Assembly: GCA_003242885.1 (NCBI GenBank)
Contig: QKMZ01000006.1
Location: 124,001-188,000, forward strand
Length of the DNA stretch: 64,000 nt
DNA from: Candidatus Melainabacteria bacterium
Lineage (GTDB): Bacteria; Cyanobacteriota; Vampirovibrionia; Obscuribacterales; Obscuribacteraceae
Direction of reading: 5' to 3'
Shown: positions 8,705 to 18,700 of the stretch, piece by piece
How positions within the stretch are numbered: the first letter of the stretch is position 1
How the letters are laid out: each line of letters begins with the position of its first letter
The notes under the pieces: generated by a model
Told to the model about the DNA's origin: nothing
The model's database searches: none
What the model saw: the letters and a program-made list of their open reading frames with translations, nothing else
Program-made: the position numbers and the translations under genes

Positions 8705-9328
8705 TTACGATCTGCCATAGGCTCTTAACCCTTGCAGAAGCAAATCAGTTAGGATTTTTGATTCTCGCTCAAATATGTCTTTCGGGGGACGTCCTGGGTG
8801 GAGTTCACCAAAATCTCTCTCGTAAGGCGGGAGAAATGATGTGAGCGTAGCCAGTATCACTTCGCAAACATCCACCGCATTGGCTGCAGAAGAAAGCTCG
8901 CCCGAGTCGACTGCTTTTTGCAACATGCCTTGAAAAATCCTTTTGATCTCGATAAATCTGTCAGCAAAACGCGCTTGCACCTTTTGATCGGCGTAAATGA
9001 GAGCTTCCGGTGTCCGCAGTGATTGGACTTCCTGGTAAACAGAATTGATATAGATATGCAACATGTCGATGAGCGACTGCAGATAGTCAGACTTTGCTTC
9101 CTCCATCTTTTGCTGCAAAATATCTCTCAAGTAATTGATGTGATTGTTGCAGATGGCCAATAGAATCTCTTCCTTATTGGGGAAGGAAGCATAGAGTGTG
9201 CCCTTTCCGATGGAGAGACTGCGCGCGATTTCTTCCATCGTAGTCTTTTCGTAGCCGTTGTTGAGGAAGAGTTGCCGTGCCGTTAGTACGATTTTTTGCT
9301 CTTTGCTGATATCTAGGTCTGTTTTCAT
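8705..9328 (-). CDS. TetR/AcrR-family repressor of the efflux operon
   Basis: A 207-aa protein. Its N-terminal domain (residues about 10-58) is a clear TetR DNA-binding unit: LTARQLFLNNGYEKTTMEEIA and the turn SIGKGTLYASFPNKEEIL. The C-terminal ligand domain is all-helical and unassigned. It is the first gene of a minus-strand set running TetR-HlyD-MFS-TolC. An exceptional inverted repeat upstream (9385-9417) suggests that it represses its own operon and is released by a pump substrate. That is the usual logic for such loci but is inferred here. Confidence 0.88.
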   Translation of the reverse strand: MKTDLDISKEQKIVLTARQLFLNNGYEKTTMEEIARSLSIGKGTLYASFPNKEEILLAICNNHINYLRDILQQKMEEAKSDYLQSLIDMLHIYINSVYQEVQSLRTPEALIYADQKVQARFADRFIEIKRIFQGMLQKAVDSGELSSAANAVDVCEVILATLTSFLPPYERDFGELHPGRPPKDIFERESKILTDLLLQGLRAYGRS

Positions 9329-9384
9329 ATGAATACCAGTTGCGCTGGTACGAGCCAGCTAGTCTTGCGCCCTTATAACAGTAT

Positions 9385-9417
9385 AGAACGACAGAACGTT
9401 TTTCGTTCTGACGTTCT
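9385..9417. promoter_or_regulatory. Long inverted-repeat operator upstream of the TetR-efflux operon
   Basis: Arms 9385-9398 and 9404-9417 match at 13 of 14 positions around a TTTTT spacer. Each arm itself contains two copies of an AGAACG/GAACG unit, giving four half-sites. It lies 57 bp upstream of the TetR start. Size and layout fit two cooperating TetR dimers. A minus-strand hairpin is the alternative reading, but its position argues for an operator. Confidence 0.65.
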
Positions 9418-9456
9418 GGGTTAATACGGCTTAATCCTTGTGGCTTTGCGAACAGC

Positions 9457-9831
9457 CTACGTTTTCGTAGACAACTCCTTGCTATTGGGATTCCTCACCT
9501 CATGTCCATGCGTGAGCATCCACACAGCCAGCCTGTCGAACGGATCTTTGAGCGTTTTACCTAATTCAGTGATTTCGTATTCAACTTTAGGAGGCATCTC
9601 AGGATGAACCGTCCTGCGCACTAATCCCTGCACCTCAAATTGCTTGAGATGACGAGTTAGCTCCTTTTGAGTAATCGGCGCCAGTGCTCGCAACAAGTCA
9701 CTGTAGCGAACCGGTCCACCCCGCAAAATGAGCTTGTACAAGATTGGAGTTGCCCATTTGCCAGTAATCAATGTCACAAAGTCAGTAATCGGGCAGCGCT
9801 GTGAGCCCTCAGGCGAAGTGGGTGATGGCAT
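9457..9831 (-). CDS. HxlR-family winged-helix regulator
   Basis: A 124-aa protein with the HxlR core: CPITDFVTLITGKW near the N-terminus, then LLRALAPITQKELTRHLKQFEVQGLV and the wing PPKVEYEITELG. The conserved Cys (about residue 13) is the usual redox or electrophile sensor in this family. The ATG at 9831 is chosen over TTG 9834; GAGAG precedes it. It is divergent from an SDR gene with a 101-bp shared promoter region containing two TATAC palindromes. Control of that SDR is the obvious inference. Confidence 0.85.
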   Translation of the reverse strand: MPSPTSPEGSQRCPITDFVTLITGKWATPILYKLILRGGPVRYSDLLRALAPITQKELTRHLKQFEVQGLVRRTVHPEMPPKVEYEITELGKTLKDPFDRLAVWMLTHGHEVRNPNSKELSTKT

Positions 9832-9853
9832 CAATTTCTCTCAAATTGCTTGC

Positions 9854-9889
9854 TTGTATACAAAAGGTGCGTACTATCCAAAGTATACT
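9854..9889. promoter_or_regulatory. Paired palindromes in the HxlR-SDR divergent promoter
   Basis: TTGTATACAA (9854-9863) is a perfect 10-bp palindrome and AGTATACT (9882-9889) a perfect 8-bp one, spaced about 27 bp centre to centre. They sit between divergent starts at 9831 and 9933. They are probably HxlR binding sites or overlap the promoters. This is inferred from position. Confidence 0.45.
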
Positions 9890-9932
9890 AGTTGAGCTAG
9901 GCTAGACTTCGTAGCAAATCAAGGAACTGCTC

Positions 9933-10691
9933 ATGTCTAGACTCAATGGTAAATATGCCTTAGTCACTGGAGCAACCAGTGGAATTGGCCTCGAAATCGC
10001 GCGCCAATTTATCGCCGAAGGTGCAAAAGTCGCGGTCACTGGCCGTTCGCTTTCAGGTCTAGAAAAGGTGAAAAGCGAGTTCGGTAATTCTGTTTTGATT
10101 TTTCAAAACGACGCCGGAAGTGTCGACGATCAGAAGAAAATCTCTTCTTTTCTCAAAGACGAGTGGAATCGAATAGACATCCTCGTTTGCAATGCGGCTA
10201 ATACAACCCAGCTAGCAGTCGAGGACTGGACACCAGAGCAATTCGACTCTTTGATCGCGACGAATTTGAAAGGTCCGTTTTTTCTGATAAAAGAGCTATT
10301 GCCTCTGTTCTCGAACCCATCGTCAATTATTCTGATAGGTTCTGTTTCATCGATAATTGGACACAGGCATTCGGCGGCTTACGGCGCATCTAAAGCCGGT
10401 CTTATGGCACTTACTAACGGTTTGTCTTACGAACTGAAAGGCCGAGGCATTCGGGTCAACGGGATCAGCCCAGGCGTCATCGTGACTAATGGCTTGAGCG
10501 CTATGGGTCTCGCGGCTGACGTCATCGAGAAGCTTTACGAGGAATTCAAGTCGCAGATTCCGATTAAAAAACTGGGAAGCACTGCTGATATCGCAAAAGC
10601 GGCTATTTATCTTGCTTCTGACGAGTCGACTTATACAATAGGTCAGGTCTTGCGTATCGATGGCGGACTTGGAAAAGTTGCTGTTGATTAG
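9933..10691 (+). CDS. Classical SDR oxidoreductase
   Basis: A 252-aa SDR with the full motif set: TGATSGIG (residues about 12-19), an Arg after strand 2 (VTGRS) favouring NADP(H), CNAAN, Ser in IGSVSS, and YGASK as catalytic Tyr-Lys. The C-terminus (GQVLRIDGG) is typical of FabG-like SDRs. It pairs with a divergent HxlR regulator, so it is probably induced by reactive carbonyls or oxidants. The substrate is unknown. Confidence 0.9.
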   Translation: MSRLNGKYALVTGATSGIGLEIARQFIAEGAKVAVTGRSLSGLEKVKSEFGNSVLIFQNDAGSVDDQKKISSFLKDEWNRIDILVCNAANTTQLAVEDWTPEQFDSLIATNLKGPFFLIKELLPLFSNPSSIILIGSVSSIIGHRHSAAYGASKAGLMALTNGLSYELKGRGIRVNGISPGVIVTNGLSAMGLAADVIEKLYEEFKSQIPIKKLGSTADIAKAAIYLASDESTYTIGQVLRIDGGLGKVAVD

Positions 10692-11170
10692 CGGCACACA
10701 TCGTCAATTTGCATGAGCGAAAGGCTGGCACGTAGTGTCAAGTGCGTGCGTCGTGAGCAAACTATTTCCTGCAAATTTTTTCTGTTATTCCTGCTAACAG
10801 ATAGGTGAGCGTTGGTGCAATTTTAGCGCTTAATGACTTTGAGCTCGAAAAATCTCTGACTTAATTTGAGGGCGCAGAGCAAGAAAAAATTACCGGAACA
10901 AATGTCTGTTCCCATTTTGAGTTTGACTTGTTTGCGGCTAGATTTCAGACATCTAGAAGCGCTCCACTACTTGTGTCGCCTTGAATTGAGCCGCTTGAAG
11001 GTCATCCTTTATTAATTCCGAAACAAGCTCATGAGTTTGGCTAAGTTGGTCTAGAAAAGGAATGTATTTTTCGTGAGTCTAGACCTAGCTTCGACTTCAA
11101 AGGGCGCAATTAGTATTTGCTTGGTACTAAAAGGCGTCGTAGGAGGAACGGAAAAATTTTAAACCAAGCG
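10692..11170. other. Non-coding stretch between convergent genes
   Basis: No frame here shows a recognisable protein. The stretch separates the end of the SDR gene from the terminator of the lanthipeptide-like operon. I see no repeat or RNA gene. Confidence 0.4.
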
Positions 11171-11216
11171 CAAAGAAAAGAGAAGGTAATCCGAATTCGA
11201 TTTGGACTACCTTCTC
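11171..11216 (-). terminator. Terminator of the RHS-LanC-LanB operon
   Basis: Arms 11180-11192 and 11204-11216 form a 13-bp stem with one G-U pair and an 11-nt loop. On the minus strand it is followed by TTTTCTTTG. It lies 22 nt after the LanB stop and is a textbook intrinsic terminator. Confidence 0.85.
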
Positions 11217-11238
11217 TCAATGCAACAATTGATTCCTC

Positions 11239-14200
11239 CTATGCTGCTTTTTCTTCCTGTTTGAGTCTTCCACAAATACTGCTGAGACAGCGTTCTAAGA
11301 TAGCTCGGACAAGATTCTCAGTATTTCGATCCAGTCCAAACAGTCGAACGCAATGCATGTGGATCAAGCTATGAACTATAGAGTCCAAAGACTGCGACAG
11401 CTTCAGTCGTTTTTCCAATTCCCAGAGCTTGCTTGCGCATCTCTTCATCGCAGGCTTGTTAGCCGCTAGAATTGTCTTTACCTCTTGGTATGGAAGACTT
11501 CCACCACCCAAAGATAAATCGGAATCACTGATCAGCTCGATCAGTACATTTTTGTGTTGCCTGAAGTAATTTGAGGCCAGTTGTTTGCTCTCAAATCCTT
11601 TCAGAGACCGCATAAAGCGTAGCTTTTCGAAAGGGTCTTGATAGAATGCGTCGACCAAATTCAGCACCGATAGCAAACCGACCATTACATTGTCGATGTT
11701 TTGACATTGCTGAAGTTCGGTGACCATTTTGCTGTCAAGGCAGAAGAATTTCTCAGCTGCCTCTGTGCCTTGCACCCCTCCATAGCGTTCAATCTCACGA
11801 TCATATGATTCGATTGAAAATGAATGTGCCAGACCCTTCTGAACTAGTTCTGATGCCCAAGAGCAAACTACTGGTAAAGTTCTGTTGTATAGACTTCCAT
11901 TGCTGATCTGATAGCGAATTCTCAGTTGCTCCCACGGATTCATATATGGAACGAAGAACCATTGAACAATGGCACCCTCAGCTGAAAGAGTATCTGCCAC
12001 GTGAGCTGCGCTCCTCAGAATCTCATGATGAGAATCTCGTCCACAGTTGAGTTCAATGTAAAGCCAGTCGCTGCCGGGTGTTTTCATGTACTGATTTGCT
12101 GACACAACTGTTTTTCGCGAACTGACACTCTCATTATTTTCGCTGATGTTTTTAAGATCAGCCCTTATCACCTCGGCTACAATCTCGGTCGAATAATGCT
12201 CGTCGCCAACTGTGTGCCATTTCGAGAATGACAAACATTCGGAAAGGAAAATCTGAGCGGTTCCTAATTTCTTTCCTTTTTCATAGAGCGTACTTATGTC
12301 ATCACGGTTGCGAAAATCAAGCAGCATCGGACTGTCATCAGTTACACTTTGCGACAGCAGCGCACGATCTGGCACTTTCGACTTTTGTCGCCAATCTGTC
12401 AGCATCGATTCAAAGGCTGACAAGCTTTTCGCTTCTAGGGCCAGAGTCGCTACCTGACGGAGATTCCATTGTGCTGGACTCAATATTATTCGTCCAAACT
12501 TTAGACGCGGTAAAAAGTCTAGAGTCGCAGCAGCGCCCCATTCAAACGGATATGGGATAGGAAGTCCGTCGTTTGCAATGTCCAGAAGGAATCTGATCGA
12601 ATCAGGCAGTAGCTGAGGGTTCAGCATGTTGTTTGAAGTTGCTGCAATTAGCTGCCCTGTTCTAATCCAGCGGGCATAGAATTGATCATTTGCGATTCCG
12701 ATCACAATTTCTGACAGTGGGATGTTCGTGGACGTAGAATCTCCAACACAATTCGAGTTGACGCAGAATTGTCGTGTGAACGGCCCAACCGCAACATTCG
12801 AAAGCCGATCTACTAGTGGCCAGCAAGCTACATCAACAAGCAGTCTCTTGCTGTTGAGCTGTTCCAGTTCACGAGTACGGTTGATGCTTTCGATCACAGT
12901 TTTTCCCAGTGCGTTAGCGAATCTGCCTGATGTTCGACCCGCTCCGATTTCTCCGCATCGTGGAGAAACAGCGATCATAAAGTCTCCGCGATCTATGTCT
13001 TCTCTGGAATCCGCAACCACGGCTGCGAAAATGTCCATAGATATTGGCGCTTCACTTGTGTTTGCTTGCCATATCTGCAAGGATTTGAGATCTTGTTCTG
13101 TAAGTTCGATTTCTTGCTTCTTCTCGCTAATCGCACCGACCGCAAGCTCAAGCAATTTTGGGAGTCTTGCAGCAACACCCGCATGATTGTAGTAGTTTGG
13201 CGATGTGTGATACGGTGAGCCGAGTCCAAACTGCGGATTCAGCAACTCGAGAATAGGAACTTCGCGATCAATTTGATATTTTGAAGCGAAGCTCAACTTA
13301 AAGGTTGCAAGAGAGGCATGGCGCATTGGGCTTAGTGTCAGAAGAAGCTCTGCCGCTTTAGCGATTTCGAAGCCGACTTTCTCGGAAACGTTTTTACCTG
13401 TCAATCCAAAGACGCTGTCCACTTTGATGTAGTTGTTGGCTTTTGAGTCTGCAGTCTGACGAAATTCCTCTAGGATATCCAAGTATTCCTGGGCATCCTT
13501 TGATTTGCTCTCATCCCACTGCTTCAACTTATTCAAAAGACTTAAAACTGAGAGCAGTAGTTCTGGTGCGTCGTTCCTATCCGCAAGCTCAAAAAGCTTT
13601 TTCTCTAGCGTGTGCCAATCTGAGAGCGGTATTCTCAGCTCTGAGAGCAGAAAGTTGTTTTGAATGAGCTGGTTACAAAGGCGTGTTGCAGAGTCAAGCG
13701 TCCCACCAAATTCTAGATGCAGCGCACTGGCTAGCTCAACTATAGTTATTGGGTTACTCGCAAGAGTTATGGCCTTGATCAAGGCTGGTGTAGCCTTTAA
13801 GTTACTCTTCTGCGTAGACCCACTGATCCCGGAAGATTTTTGTACAAGACAAACACGATCCTGCCTGATCAAGAGTTCGGGATTGCGGGAAAATTTCAGA
13901 GCCGATTTTATTGATTCAGATTGTTCAATCCTAAGGAGAACCGGAATCAGCCACGACATATCGGGCATCGACACTGTATCTATCGCTATAGGTTCGCGTT
14001 GCAGATCCGTAGTCTTATCGAATTGGGCACTACTCACTCCGGCAAACATTCCAAATGGAGTGCATCTAGACTTCATTCGATTGTAATAGCGGCGTACAGC
14101 AGATTTTGTTTTTTCAGATTCAGAGTCCATGCGGCTGAACAACGAAGGACTCCCGACCGCAATGGCTGTCCTAATGGTGGAGTCATGCGCATTATCGTCG

Positions 14201-14274
14201 TTCCGGTTATTCGCTAGAAGAGGTGTTCTAACCAGAAAGTCTTTGTTCACTTTATAGAGAGAGCTTACTTTCAT
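11239..14274 (-). CDS. LanB-like class I lanthipeptide dehydratase (full length)
   Basis: About 1011 aa, the full length of class I dehydratases. The N-terminal part opens with the lantibiotic-dehydratase pattern (FLVRTPLL near residue 10, then RRYYNRMKSRCTPFGMFAGV near residues 60-85). The last ~270 residues match the SpaB_C/thiopeptide-type elimination domain (WLYIELNCG, VQWFFVPYMNPWEQLRIRY). Such enzymes use glutamyl-tRNA to glutamylate Ser/Thr of a precursor and then eliminate to Dha/Dhb. ATG 14274 is chosen because AAAGGG lies 6 nt upstream; a TTG at 14292 is also in frame. It follows LanC by 18 nt. No LanT, LanP or LanFEG gene is visible nearby. Confidence 0.9.
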   Translation of the reverse strand: MKVSSLYKVNKDFLVRTPLLANNRNDDNAHDSTIRTAIAVGSPSLFSRMDSESEKTKSAVRRYYNRMKSRCTPFGMFAGVSSAQFDKTTDLQREPIAIDTVSMPDMSWLIPVLLRIEQSESIKSALKFSRNPELLIRQDRVCLVQKSSGISGSTQKSNLKATPALIKAITLASNPITIVELASALHLEFGGTLDSATRLCNQLIQNNFLLSELRIPLSDWHTLEKKLFELADRNDAPELLLSVLSLLNKLKQWDESKSKDAQEYLDILEEFRQTADSKANNYIKVDSVFGLTGKNVSEKVGFEIAKAAELLLTLSPMRHASLATFKLSFASKYQIDREVPILELLNPQFGLGSPYHTSPNYYNHAGVAARLPKLLELAVGAISEKKQEIELTEQDLKSLQIWQANTSEAPISMDIFAAVVADSREDIDRGDFMIAVSPRCGEIGAGRTSGRFANALGKTVIESINRTRELEQLNSKRLLVDVACWPLVDRLSNVAVGPFTRQFCVNSNCVGDSTSTNIPLSEIVIGIANDQFYARWIRTGQLIAATSNNMLNPQLLPDSIRFLLDIANDGLPIPYPFEWGAAATLDFLPRLKFGRIILSPAQWNLRQVATLALEAKSLSAFESMLTDWRQKSKVPDRALLSQSVTDDSPMLLDFRNRDDISTLYEKGKKLGTAQIFLSECLSFSKWHTVGDEHYSTEIVAEVIRADLKNISENNESVSSRKTVVSANQYMKTPGSDWLYIELNCGRDSHHEILRSAAHVADTLSAEGAIVQWFFVPYMNPWEQLRIRYQISNGSLYNRTLPVVCSWASELVQKGLAHSFSIESYDREIERYGGVQGTEAAEKFFCLDSKMVTELQQCQNIDNVMVGLLSVLNLVDAFYQDPFEKLRFMRSLKGFESKQLASNYFRQHKNVLIELISDSDLSLGGGSLPYQEVKTILAANKPAMKRCASKLWELEKRLKLSQSLDSIVHSLIHMHCVRLFGLDRNTENLVRAILERCLSSICGRLKQEEKAA

Positions 14275-14292
14275 TGTCATCCCTTTCTTCAA

Positions 14293-15591
14293 TTAAGACA
14301 GCATCAGGAAGCCGTCCCAGAACGGTTCAACTTCCGATGCGACTGCTAACAGGTTAAGAGCTATACCGGAGGCGCCTGAAAGAAACATTGGAGAGTCAAA
14401 CGGCTTTTCACGCCAGTCGATCTCGCGAAATCCAAAAACGAAAGATTCACTGTACGTATTCATTAGTTCTTCGAACCAATGAATTGCACTTTTGTGAAAC
14501 TCTTCGTTTTTCGTCTCATGCCAGAATCGCAGATTGATTTGACACATTCCGGCAAGTCCGTGGCAAAGTGCCGGGCTTCTATGGAGAATTCGTTGTGTTT
14601 GTGCTCGTCTGTTGCCGCTTCTGAGTGCTTCAATCGCGTGCGTTGAGAACTCTGATTCACCGAGCGCGCGACCGGCGTGCAGTAATGCGATTGCGATGCC
14701 GGGAGCACCGTAGCACCAGCCATCTTCAGCGACGTTGTTGTTGACTGTACTATACTGACCATCAACAATACCAACTGCCGCCGGCCAACCAATTCCCCAC
14801 TCGTCTTGCATAATGTGAGTAAGCAGCCAATCCGCGATTGAGCGTATACTCTCGCGTATTCCCTCTACCTCCACACCTTTTGTCAGAGCCAGTGACATTA
14901 CTGACAAAGCGCCAACAATTCCATGTGCCATACCGCAATCAACCATCCCATTTCCCATTTGTGAGTTATTTGCGAGAAATCCGCGTCGCCACGCTGGCTG
15001 AGTGGTGAAACCGAAAATTCCCTGATTGTTTTTTCTCGATAGTTGCACCAGAGTTTCCAGTATTTGTAGTAAGGCCTTTTGTGGCTTGTCACCATTGGTT
15101 CGAGACAATAGATAAACAGCAACGCCAGATAAGCCGCTGATGTGATCGTAAACGGCGGTTGGGTATTGTCCGTTCCCTTGCTGTACAACCCCTATATACT
15201 GACCAATCGTATGCTCAATTGTTCTATCAATCTGTTCCAACAACCCTCGATATTTGGTTGATCCCTTGGACATAACGCTCGCTGTTAAGCCTATTTGGCA
15301 TAAGCCTCCATATAGTGATAGATGGTGAATTTGTTGACTTGATGTTGCGATAGACAGATGTTTGTGAGCCGCTGCATGAAAGTCTTCCTTGGGAAAAATT
15401 CTATCTAGTGCATTGAACACCAGAGCGATTCCGCAATGTTCAAGTGGATTCCATTGGACGATTTCAAGACTGGTCACTGAATTCAGTTTTGATGCACTAC
15501 CAAGCGAGAAGGCCATATTCTTGGCTATTCTTTGAGCATCCCTCTTCGCTTGTCCATTAACCGCGCACTTCCATTTTGTATATTCAGACAT
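14293..15591 (-). CDS. LanC-like lanthionine cyclase
   Basis: A 432-aa LanC-fold protein of normal length. The zinc and catalytic motifs are in order: GMAHGIVG (His223), WCYGAPG (Cys293) and LCHGLAG (Cys343-His344). All three zinc ligands are present, so it should be active. LanC adds Cys thiols to Dha/Dhb to make (methyl)lanthionine rings in the cytoplasm. GGAG lies upstream of the ATG. The gene sits between the RHS gene (144-nt gap containing two hairpins) and LanB. Its substrate is inferred to be the RHS tail and/or the 48-aa YD peptide. Confidence 0.92.
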   Translation of the reverse strand: MSEYTKWKCAVNGQAKRDAQRIAKNMAFSLGSASKLNSVTSLEIVQWNPLEHCGIALVFNALDRIFPKEDFHAAAHKHLSIATSSQQIHHLSLYGGLCQIGLTASVMSKGSTKYRGLLEQIDRTIEHTIGQYIGVVQQGNGQYPTAVYDHISGLSGVAVYLLSRTNGDKPQKALLQILETLVQLSRKNNQGIFGFTTQPAWRRGFLANNSQMGNGMVDCGMAHGIVGALSVMSLALTKGVEVEGIRESIRSIADWLLTHIMQDEWGIGWPAAVGIVDGQYSTVNNNVAEDGWCYGAPGIAIALLHAGRALGESEFSTHAIEALRSGNRRAQTQRILHRSPALCHGLAGMCQINLRFWHETKNEEFHKSAIHWFEELMNTYSESFVFGFREIDWREKPFDSPMFLSGASGIALNLLAVASEVEPFWDGFLMLS

Positions 15592-15615
15592 CTAGTTTTC
15601 TCCATTGTTTACCAG

Positions 15616-15654
15616 ACAAAAAGAAGAGAAAGGGGAGATAATCTCCCCTTTCTC
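15616..15654 (-). terminator. Perfect 13-bp hairpin plus T-run between RHS and LanC
   Basis: Arms 15626-15638 and 15642-15654 are perfectly complementary around TAA. On the minus strand TTCTTTTTGTC follows. It is a strong intrinsic terminator or attenuator directly after the RHS gene and 25 nt before the LanC start. Partial read-through would give more substrate than enzyme, as seen in many RiPP operons (inference). Confidence 0.8.
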
Positions 15655-15670
15655 CAGGTACTTAGAGCTA

Positions 15671-15718
15671 AGTTTCGGCAGACAAGGAAGATATTTTCCT
15701 CCCTATCGTGCCGAAACT
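15671..15718 (-). promoter_or_regulatory. Nested hairpin after the RHS stop
   Basis: A perfect 10-bp outer stem (15671-15680 with 15709-15718) encloses a smaller AGGAA/TTCCT stem. It lies 17 nt after the RHS stop and upstream of the terminator-like hairpin. It may stabilise the RHS mRNA end or take part in attenuation. Confidence 0.5.
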
Positions 15719-15734
15719 AGTTGCCTAAAACTAC

Positions 15735-18700
15735 TTACTTAGGCGGTTTGCAATTACACGTCTGCGTGCAAAGGGTAGTCGGGACATAGCACGTATTGCT
15801 GACCGGCGTCTGATTGCATCCGCACGAGTCTGTGACAGTAGGATTGCAGCCCAGAGTCGGCTGATCAATATTCCCTCCACCGCAATTATTCGAGCAGCAT
15901 GCCACCGTATTGTCCTGGCAAGTGATCTTTGAGATCAGTGGCGACAAGATCAAGAGCGGGCAAGGATTGGTCGTCGGCTCGTTCGGACCTCCTGTGGCGT
16001 TCGGGCTCGGACTCGGTGTTGGCTGCTGCATGTTGCCGCCAGGCAATGTAATGTCACCGAACGGGTCCGCGAGGTTGAGCGGATCGTTGTTGACGTAAGT
16101 GTAGAGGTTCAGTCCTGCCAAGTATCCCGCCGGATCCGGCTGGAGGAACCGTCCAATGGCGGGCGCGTAGTATCTCTGTTTGTAGTAGTACAGGCCCAGG
16201 TCGGAGTCGTAGCGCTGCCCAGTGAAACCAAACGTGGTACCACCAAGCGAGGGCGTTTCACCAAACGGACCGAACTTGTTGCTATTAACAACAGCGCCAG
16301 AGGAATTGCTCACACCAATGATGCTGCCCATTCTATCTGCATGATAGAAGGTAAGGGCGCCGGCACTGCTCACCTGAATGAGCGGCTCGTCAATACCGGG
16401 ACCGTAGATGTAGCGGTTCTGCAAGGCTCCGGAAGTACCGTCATAGTCTGCAATCCGCTGCCAGCCCGAGTAGATGAAACGAGTTTTTGCTCCACCCACA
16501 AGTTCTTTCTGTGATTGCCTGTGCATGCCATCGTAAAGGGCGTTGACGGTTACACCGGTCTTGGCTGCAGAAGTGAGGTGGTTTTCGGTATCGAACGTGT
16601 ACGTCCAAGTACCGTCACCGGAGAGGTTTTCATTGGAATCATAGGTGTACGTTGCACCGCCCACCGTAGGATACTGGTGAACTGAGTTGACGCTGCCATA
16701 GGTTACAGTTCCAGCCGAAGCCGGATGCCAGAAGTCTCCAGGCGACGCAGAGGCATCGGCCTGTACAACCTGGTGGATATCGTTATAGGCGTAGTCCAGG
16801 GTCAGGCTTGACCCGACCCAGGCGTGCACGATCTGACTGATATCACGGTTTACTTCCGGTACGAACGTGGTGCTCGTGCCGTTGCTGAAAGAATAATCTA
16901 CCGCATGCGAGAGCGTGTCATACGACAACTCAACTGCCGGAGTGAGCGATCCATTCAAGTTGATTGCGGTCATACGCAGCAGTTCGTCGAAAGTACGCTC
17001 CACATAGTAGCCGTCTGGCCATTCCGTCTTGATGCCATTTCCGGCCTGATCGAGAGTATGCTGGACAATTTTGCCATCGGGGTACTCTTCGGAGACGAAG
17101 CGTCCGGCGCTGTCATACGAGAATTGCAGGGCACCCGAAGAAGGATCTCCGAGCACGACCGGCTTGCTGACCGACAAAGTTCGTCCAGCGAGGTCGTAAT
17201 CGTAGGTGACCGTCGGTTGACTTTGCGGGGCCTTGGTGGACAGTCTGTTCAATACGTCGAACGTGCTAACGATGGTGTTGCCCGACCTTGTGCGGTAGGT
17301 CAACACACTTCCATTGCCGTCGTAGCTTTGGTTCTCTTCGTAGGTCGAGTCCGCATAGGTGATGCGCTTTTGCCGGTCCAGACCATCGTAAGTGAACGAA
17401 GTGGTGTTGCTGTCGGCATCCGTCAAGCTTTCCAGCTTGCCGTTGTCGGTGTAGGTGCGCGTTTCGAAGACGTTGGTTGCAGGATCTTCGGTCGTCGCAA
17501 GGCGGCTCAGCTCGTCGTACGTGTAGGTAATGGTGCGCGATTCTGCGTCTGTAGACGTTTCAACGCGATCGAGTTCATCGTACGTGAAAACCTGGCTCTT
17601 GTTGGCCGGGTCTGTGATGCTTAGCAGCTTGTTGGAGATCGAGTACGTGAAGATGAAGGTCTGCCACCCAGTTGACGTTTCACGTTCGATCTTCGTGTTG
17701 TTGCCATTTTCGTCGTAAGACCATTTGGTCAAATAGCCGAATGGTGACGCCGCGGTTCTCTGGATAATCTGCCGCTTGTCGTTGTATTCGTCGACCGTCT
17801 CGTTGTTGTTCGGATCCGTCCACGAGACGATATTTCCGAAGTTGTCATATTCCCACGATGTAACGATGTTCAGGTGCGGCGAAGAGCCAGGATCAACCGT
17901 CGATGACAGGCGGACTTCAGTTCCGGTGTCATATTCATACTCCGTGACGACACCGCTTTCGTCTTCAATGGACAGAATCTGTCCCCTCGCGTTGTACGTG
18001 TACGTCATGGTTGGTACGACGGAATTGATCACTGGACGTTCAATCGTCAGCAGCTGACCAGTCGAACCGTCGTACGTGTAGGTTGTGACATTGCCCTCGC
18101 CGTCTTCTTCCGTTTCCAGCTGAGCCCAGATCGAGTCATATGTATAATTCTGAACGATGTTGGAGAGACCGGAGCCTGGCTTCGGAACTTGTGTCTTCGA
18201 AAGAATGTTATTGTTCGAGTCGTAGGTGAAGAGGACTTCGTTGCCCTCCGGCTCAACGGTGCGAACAACACGCTGTTTCCCGTCGTACTCCGACAACTTT
18301 TCATTGCCGAGTGCATCGATGGTGCGGGTGATGCGACCAAAGCCGTTGAAGTAGTATGAAGTGCCGTTATCGTTCGGATCGACTTCCTCCGCGCGGCTGC
18401 CAGCAATGTAATACGTCCACTTATTTCCCGAGGCATTGAACTGCTCTTTGACACGCCCGAGGCTGTCGTAAACGTTCTCAATGAAGGCATCTAGCGGGTT
18501 CGCAGGATAGAAGATTTTCGTAAGAAGAGCATGGGAATCGTACTCGAAGGTAGTATCTTCCGACATCTCGTCGGTAAACGTGTCCAATTTGTCGGACGTG
18601 TAAGAGTAGCCGACACTACGGCCTTCGCCATCCGATACAGAGGTGATCTTGTCTCCAGTATAGGTGAGCGTTATCGTCCTACCGATGCCGTTTCCAACAC

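Noticed and set aside
16824..17624. A 266-aa open frame on the plus strand inside the RHS gene
   Set aside because: It is the antisense shadow of GC-rich YD repeats. Its composition is Arg/Val-rich with no family signs or ribosome site.
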